Positions 59,744-64,000 of a stretch of DNA of 64,000 bases are shown here, piece after piece. Within the stretch, counting starts at the first letter, position 1; each line of letters begins with the position of its first letter. Position numbers and translations under genes: made by a program. The stretch is taken from assembly GCA_900107185.1 (NCBI GenBank), contig FNPA01000009.1:62001-126000 (forward strand), given 5' to 3'. This DNA comes from Ruminococcaceae bacterium YAD3003. GTDB lineage: Bacteria > Bacillota > Clostridia > Saccharofermentanales > Saccharofermentanaceae. Under the pieces are notes generated by a model that worked only from the letters and a program-made list of their open reading frames with translations, was not told the DNA's origin and ran no database searches.

Positions 59744-59773
59744 ATGACAATCCGCTCCCTTTTGTTGTATAAT
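59744..59773 (+). promoter_or_regulatory. Promoter of the zinc ribbon-guaB unit
   Basis: ATGACA (59744-59749), 18 nt, TATAAT (59768-59773), 31 nt before the ATG at 59805. Confidence 0.6.
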
Positions 59774-59804
59774 CTTCTTTAAATCTTTTAAGGAGGAACT
59801 TAAT

Positions 59805-60296
59805 ATGCCAATTTTCCAGGACCAAAAAGGTAAAAACATCTCCAACTTCCAGAAGATGATTGACGAAAAGAAGAATACGATCCGCAAGTACTACGATGAG
59901 ATTGGCCATCTTTATTACAGTCAGTATAAGGATGTCAACGTAGACTCTACTAAAGACATTAATGCCAGATGCGAATCTATCTCTAACCTTTACATCGAAA
60001 TTGAAGACCTCAATGTTAAGATCCTCCGCGAGAGAGGCCTCAAGAAGTGTGCAGTATGCTCTACAGAGAACAACCTTTCCAATGCATTCTGCTTTAAGTG
60101 CGGCGCAAGATTCGACGATAACGATGCAGTTCCCGCTGACGTCATTGCTCCTCCGAACGCTTCTGCAACCCCTTCCCGCAATCAGGTTAAAAGAGAGATC
60201 CCTGCTACTGTAAGCGAAACAGTAGTAGCTGACGAAGTTATTGATGCTGCAGATGCAGCAAATATAGATATTGCTGAAGAAGGTAAGGAGGAATAA
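59805..60296 (+). CDS. Coiled-coil zinc-ribbon protein upstream of guaB
   Basis: 163 residues. A helical N-terminal 80 residues is followed by a zinc ribbon with CAVC and CFKC (about 83-105) and an Ala/Val/Glu-rich disordered tail. Strong AAGGAGG site. Its stop is 7 nt before guaB, so they form one transcript. It resembles in plan, not in sequence, the zinc-ribbon protein at 7678. Function unknown. Confidence 0.8.
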   Translation: MPIFQDQKGKNISNFQKMIDEKKNTIRKYYDEIGHLYYSQYKDVNVDSTKDINARCESISNLYIEIEDLNVKILRERGLKKCAVCSTENNLSNAFCFKCGARFDDNDAVPADVIAPPNASATPSRNQVKREIPATVSETVVADEVIDAADAANIDIAEEGKEE

Positions 60297-60303
60297 GGAG
60301 TTA

Positions 60304-61812
60304 ATGGCTAAGATTTTCGAACAGGAATCAAGAACATTCTCAGAGTACCTTTTGGTACCCAATCTCACTACAGAGAAGAACACACCCGATCAGGTAGATT
60401 TATCTGCCCCTATCGCTAAGTACAGAAAGGGTCAGGAAGAGTCACGCCTTAAGATCAACATCCCTATGGTATCTGCAGTAATGCAGGCAGTCAGTGATGA
60501 CGGAATGGCAATAGCGCTCGCACGTTGCGGCGGTTTGTCTTTCGTATTCCAGTCACAGTCTATCGAGTCTCAGTGCGAGATGATCAAGCGTGTTAAGAAG
60601 TATAAGGCCGGTATCGTTACATCCGACTCTAACCTCTCCCCTGACGACGATCTCGCAAAGGTTCTGGAGCTCCATGAGAAGACTGGTCACGGTACTGCAG
60701 CAGTTACAGAAGACGGTTCTGCAGACGGCAGGCTCCTGGGTCTCGTTACAACACGTGACTACCGTGTAAGCAGACTCTCCCTTGATACCAAGGTAAAAGA
60801 GTTCATGACTCCTATCGAAAAGCTCGTTACAGCACCTGAGGGCACATCCCTTAAGGAAGCAAACGACATCATCTGGGACAACAAGATCAACCAGCTCCCT
60901 ATCGTAGATTCAGAAGGCAGACTCGTTGGTCTCGTTTTCCGTAAGGACTACGAATTCCACAAGGCTAATCCGCATGAGCTCCTCGACTCAGAGAAGAAGC
61001 TCATCGTAGGTGCCGGAATCAATACAAGAGACTATCAGGAGAGAATCCCTGCCCTTCTCGAAGCAGGCGCAGACGTTCTCTGCCTCGACTCTTCAGACGG
61101 TTTCTCCGTATGGCAGGAGAGAGCACTCAAGTGGTGCAAAGAGAACTATCCTGATGCCATCATCGGTGCCGGCAACGTTGTAGACGCGGAAGGCTTTAAG
61201 TTCCTCGCTGACTGCGGCGCAGACTTCATTAAGATCGGTATCGGCGGCGGTTCCATCTGCATCACACGTGAGCAGAAGGGTATCGGCTGCGGCCAGGCTT
61301 CTGCAGTACTCGCAGTTGCTGAGGCTCGTGACAAGTATTTCCAGGAAACAGGCGTATACATTCCTTTGTGCTCTGACGGTGGTATCGTTCACGACTATCA
61401 CATGGCATTGGCACTCGCTATGGGCGCTGACTTCCTCATGCTCGGCAGATACTTCGCAAGATTCGACGAATCACCTACGAGAAAACTCCTTGTAGGCGGT
61501 ACATACGTTAAGGAGTACTGGGGCGAAGGTTCCAACCGTGCACGTAACTGGCAGCGTTACGACGACGGCGGCAAGGGCGGCAAGATGGCTTTCGAGGAAG
61601 GCGTTGACTCTTACGTTCCTTATGCAGGTAACCTCAAGGACGGTCTTGATATTTCCCTCGCGAAAGTAAAGGCCACAATGTGTTCCTGCGGTTCATCTTC
61701 CATCGAAGAGTTCCAGCAGAAGGCACGCCTGGTTGTAGTATCCTCTACATCCATCATCGAGGGCGGCGCTCACGACGTTATCCAGAAGGAAAACGACAGA
61801 ACAGCTAGATAA
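60304..61812 (+). CDS. guaB: IMP dehydrogenase
   Basis: Rate-limiting step of GMP synthesis (IMP to XMP), 502 residues. The catalytic cysteine is C319 in [13 protein letters not shown]; two CBS domains occupy about 95-215 ([30 protein letters not shown]); [24 protein letters not shown] follows. The start at 60304 has AAGGAG upstream; a reading frame beginning at 60271 overlaps the zinc-ribbon gene and is unlikely. Confidence 0.96.
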   Translation: MAKIFEQESRTFSEYLLVPNLTTEKNTPDQVDLSAPIAKYRKGQEESRLKINIPMVSAVMQAVSDDGMAIALARCGGLSFVFQSQSIESQCEMIKRVKKYKAGIVTSDSNLSPDDDLAKVLELHEKTGHGTAAVTEDGSADGRLLGLVTTRDYRVSRLSLDTKVKEFMTPIEKLVTAPEGTSLKEANDIIWDNKINQLPIVDSEGRLVGLVFRKDYEFHKANPHELLDSEKKLIVGAGINTRDYQERIPALLEAGADVLCLDSSDGFSVWQERALKWCKENYPDAIIGAGNVVDAEGFKFLADCGADFIKIGIGGGSICITREQKGIGCGQASAVLAVAEARDKYFQETGVYIPLCSDGGIVHDYHMALALAMGADFLMLGRYFARFDESPTRKLLVGGTYVKEYWGEGSNRARNWQRYDDGGKGGKMAFEEGVDSYVPYAGNLKDGLDISLAKVKATMCSCGSSSIEEFQQKARLVVVSSTSIIEGGAHDVIQKENDRTAR

Positions 61813-61858
61813 TTGAAATATCGATATAAATCTATACATTACGAGGAGACAGACAAAA

Positions 61859-62341
61859 ATGGCTGACGAAATCATCAAGAAGCAGATTACCAAGGAAGGT
61901 TACGACGAATTACAGAACGAGCTTTCCGAGCGTAAGACATCCAAGAGAAGCGAGATCGCTAAGAGAATCGAAGACGCTAAGGCTCAGGGCGACCTTTCAG
62001 AGAACTCCGAGTACGATGAAGCGAGAGCTGAACAGGCAGAGAACGAGACTCGTATCGAAGAGCTCGAAGCAATCCTCAAGTCTGTTGAAGTTGTTGACGA
62101 TTCCAACCTCACCACAGATAAGGTTTCTCTCGGTTCAAAGGTAACTCTTCAGAATACAGCAACAAAGCAGGAGTACACATATAAGCTCGTTGGTGAATCC
62201 GAGATCGACTTCAAGAAGAAGAGAATTTCCGAGAACTCACCAGTAGGCAGAGCAATCTCCAACCAGAAGAAGGGTAAGACAGTTTCCGTTTCCACACCTT
62301 CCGGCATCATCAAGTACAAGATCATCAAGATCGAGAAGTAA
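61859..62341 (+). CDS. greA: Transcription elongation factor GreA
   Basis: 160 residues. It rescues backtracked RNA polymerase by stimulating transcript cleavage. The N-terminal coiled coil carries the tip acidic residues in GDLSENSEYDEA (about 42-53), and the C-terminal domain ends in SPVGRAISNQKKGKTVSV. Ribosome site GAGGAG. It lies between guaB and lysS, a common greA-lysS order in Clostridia. Confidence 0.96.
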   Translation: MADEIIKKQITKEGYDELQNELSERKTSKRSEIAKRIEDAKAQGDLSENSEYDEARAEQAENETRIEELEAILKSVEVVDDSNLTTDKVSLGSKVTLQNTATKQEYTYKLVGESEIDFKKKRISENSPVGRAISNQKKGKTVSVSTPSGIIKYKIIKIEK

Positions 62342-62389
62342 TTCAAACGTACTAAACAATTCGAAAACTAACAGAACAAGAGAGTAACT

Positions 62390-63904
62390 ATGGGAAAGAA
62401 ATTTGTACCTCAGACAGAACCGTTAAGCGCAGAAGAGATCCAGGAACAGACAAGATTTCGTGTGGAGAAGCTTAAGGCTCTCCAGGCAGAAGGCAAGGAT
62501 CCTTACGAAGAACTTACATACGACGTCACAAACCACTCAGTTGATATCACCGGTGACTACGATTCATTCGCCGGCAAGACAGTAAGAGTTGCAGGACGTC
62601 TCATGTCCAAGCGCGGCATGGGTAAGGTATCTTTCTGCGACCTTTACGACAGAAGGGGCAAGATCCAGATCTTCACAAAGATCGACAACCTTCCCGAAGA
62701 TGAGTACAAGGCATGGCAGAACCTCGATATCGGCGACCTCGTAGGCGTTGAGGGTGAGGTTTACATGACCGAAAAGGGCGAGGTATCCATCCTCACCAAG
62801 TCCTATAAGCTCCTTGCAAAGTGCCTCCATCCCCTTCCGAACAAGTATCAGGGATTGAAGGATACCGAGATCCGTTACCGTCAGAGATATCTCGACCTCA
62901 TCGTTAACCCTCAGGTTAAGGAAACTTTCGAGAAGAGATCCAAGGTCATTAAGGAGATCCGTAACTTCTTAGCAGACAGAGACTTCATGGAAGTTGAGAC
63001 TCCCCTGCTCGTTACAAACGCAGGCGGTGCTGCTGCAAGACCGTTCACAACACACTTCAACGCTCTTGATATCGACTTGAAGCTCCGTATCTCATTGGAG
63101 CTCTACCTCAAGAGACTTCTCGTTGGCGGCTTCGAAAGAGTTTTCGAGATCGGCAGAGTATTCCGTAACGAAGGTATGGATACACGCCATAATCCTGAGT
63201 TCACGCTCATGGAGCTCTACCAGGCATACACAGACTACAACGGCATGATGGAGCTCACAGAGTCCATGTTCCGTTATGTAGCTGAGAAGGTATGCGGCAC
63301 AACACTCATCAAGTACGGCGACCTCGAGATTGACTTCGGTAAGCCTTTTGAGAGACTTACAATGAACGATGCGATCAAGAAGTATGCAGGAATCGATTTC
63401 GATACCGTAGACGGCGACGATGCAGCGAAAAAGCTCGCTGACGAGCACCACATCGAATACGAGACATGGCACACCAAGGGTGACATCGTTAACCTCTTCT
63501 TCGAGGAATACTGCGAGAAGAACCTTCTCCAGCCTACATTCATCATGGACCACCCTATCGCCATCTCTCCTCTTACAAAGAAGAAGAAGGGCGAGCCTGA
63601 AAAGGTTGAGAGATTCGAGCTCTTCATCAACACATGGGAAATGTGCAACGCTTATTCAGAGCTCAACGACCCTATTGACCAGCGCGAAAGATTCGCTGCA
63701 CAGGACGCTACAGCTGAAGCAGGCAACGACGAAGCAGATCACACAGATGAGGACTTCCTCAATGCCCTCGAGCTCGGTATGCCCCCTACGGGCGGTATCG
63801 GCTACGGCATCGATCGTCTCGTAATGCTGCTGACAGATAGCCCGAGCATCAGGGACGTGCTCCTCTTCCCGACGATGAAGAGTTTGAAGGACGGAACGCA
63901 GTAA
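62390..63904 (+). CDS. lysS: Lysyl-tRNA synthetase, class II
   Basis: 504 residues charging tRNA-Lys. N-terminal OB-fold anticodon domain (VRVAGRLMSKRGMGKVSFCDLYD), then class II motifs: motif 2 FERVFEIGRVFRNEGMDTRHNPEFTLMELYQAY and motif 3 GMPPTGGIGYGIDRLVMLLT. The usual C-terminal end RDVLLFPTMK is present, so the gene is complete. It starts 48 nt after greA. Confidence 0.97.
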   Translation: MGKKFVPQTEPLSAEEIQEQTRFRVEKLKALQAEGKDPYEELTYDVTNHSVDITGDYDSFAGKTVRVAGRLMSKRGMGKVSFCDLYDRRGKIQIFTKIDNLPEDEYKAWQNLDIGDLVGVEGEVYMTEKGEVSILTKSYKLLAKCLHPLPNKYQGLKDTEIRYRQRYLDLIVNPQVKETFEKRSKVIKEIRNFLADRDFMEVETPLLVTNAGGAAARPFTTHFNALDIDLKLRISLELYLKRLLVGGFERVFEIGRVFRNEGMDTRHNPEFTLMELYQAYTDYNGMMELTESMFRYVAEKVCGTTLIKYGDLEIDFGKPFERLTMNDAIKKYAGIDFDTVDGDDAAKKLADEHHIEYETWHTKGDIVNLFFEEYCEKNLLQPTFIMDHPIAISPLTKKKKGEPEKVERFELFINTWEMCNAYSELNDPIDQRERFAAQDATAEAGNDEADHTDEDFLNALELGMPPTGGIGYGIDRLVMLLTDSPSIRDVLLFPTMKSLKDGTQ

Positions 63905-64000
63905 AATCAACGGTTTGGGACTTTTAAAACGGAATTTGCGACCAGATTGCGACCGATTTAGAACAATTTAGAGAGAACAAGCTTCAAAAGGTGGCATCAC

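Noticed and set aside
63905-64000. Possible T-box tail from AGGTGGCATCAC at the right edge
   Set aside because: Too short and lacking the rest of the T-box word; the remaining 96 bp after lysS show no gene.

Overview
This window looks like a chromosomal segment of an anaerobic Gram-positive bacterium of the Clostridia (Bacillota), probably from the gut or rumen. The evidence is a T-box leader, NrdR boxes on an anaerobic ribonucleotide reductase activase, strong Shine-Dalgarno sites with some TTG/GTG starts, many lipoproteins, a PadR-permease unit, a GH120 beta-xylosidase and a glycogen phosphorylase. No rRNA, tRNA, integrase, transposase, cas gene or phage gene was seen. The genus cannot be fixed from this sequence alone.

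Layout. 0-5 kb: partial nrdG under two NrdR boxes, then a minus-strand overlapping trio (nucleosidase, spore-photoproduct-lyase-like radical SAM protein, SDR) divergent from trpS. 5-10 kb: an OhrR-type regulator with a glutathione peroxidase, small lipoprotein and zinc-ribbon genes, maf and a nucleotide-sugar-epimerase-like protein. 10-18 kb: a T-box leader in front of an HTH-cupin-acyl-CoA-ligase fusion, a DUF4130 protein, an orphan double-glycine-leader peptide, tyrS, trxB and a thioesterase. 18-27 kb: a four-gene cluster (FkbH-like, acyl carrier protein, MBOAT, ThrH-like phosphatase) and a plus-strand membrane trio (Kef antiporter, GT2-GtrA, ArsB/NhaD carrier). 27-40 kb: a repeat-bearing surface protein, a set of related lipoproteins around a DHH phosphoesterase, gpmI and queF/yhhQ. 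40-56 kb: a MutS-like ATPase, an HD-GYP receptor, a hydrolase, cdd, a PadR operon, an AraC regulator next to a GH120 beta-xylosidase, an orphan PD-(D/E)XK-like protein, an AI-2E-family permease and a prepilin peptidase. 56-64 kb: glgP, then zinc ribbon-guaB-greA-lysS.

Most striking observations. (1) The intergenic DNA carries compact multi-hairpin elements. Four copies of one family, 110-111 bp each, share a GGGAGTAAA word and an outer GGGAAAA...TTTCCC frame, and one copy is inverted. Other gaps hold elements of related design built from different words (TACCCACTAA, TGTCTGTA, TTGGCGT). (2) A T-box drives an acyl-CoA ligase that is fused to its own HTH and cupin domains. (3) FkbH-ACP-MBOAT-ThrH forms a compact candidate surface O-acylation system. 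(4) The nucleosidase/SPL-like/SDR trio is tightly overlapped, and its radical SAM member appears to lack the SPL hydrogen-donor cysteine. (5) Several genes have a TAnAAT box ending 6-7 nt before the ATG and no Shine-Dalgarno, which suggests leaderless transcripts.

All family calls come from reading motifs by eye. No database search, alignment program or RNA folding was run.
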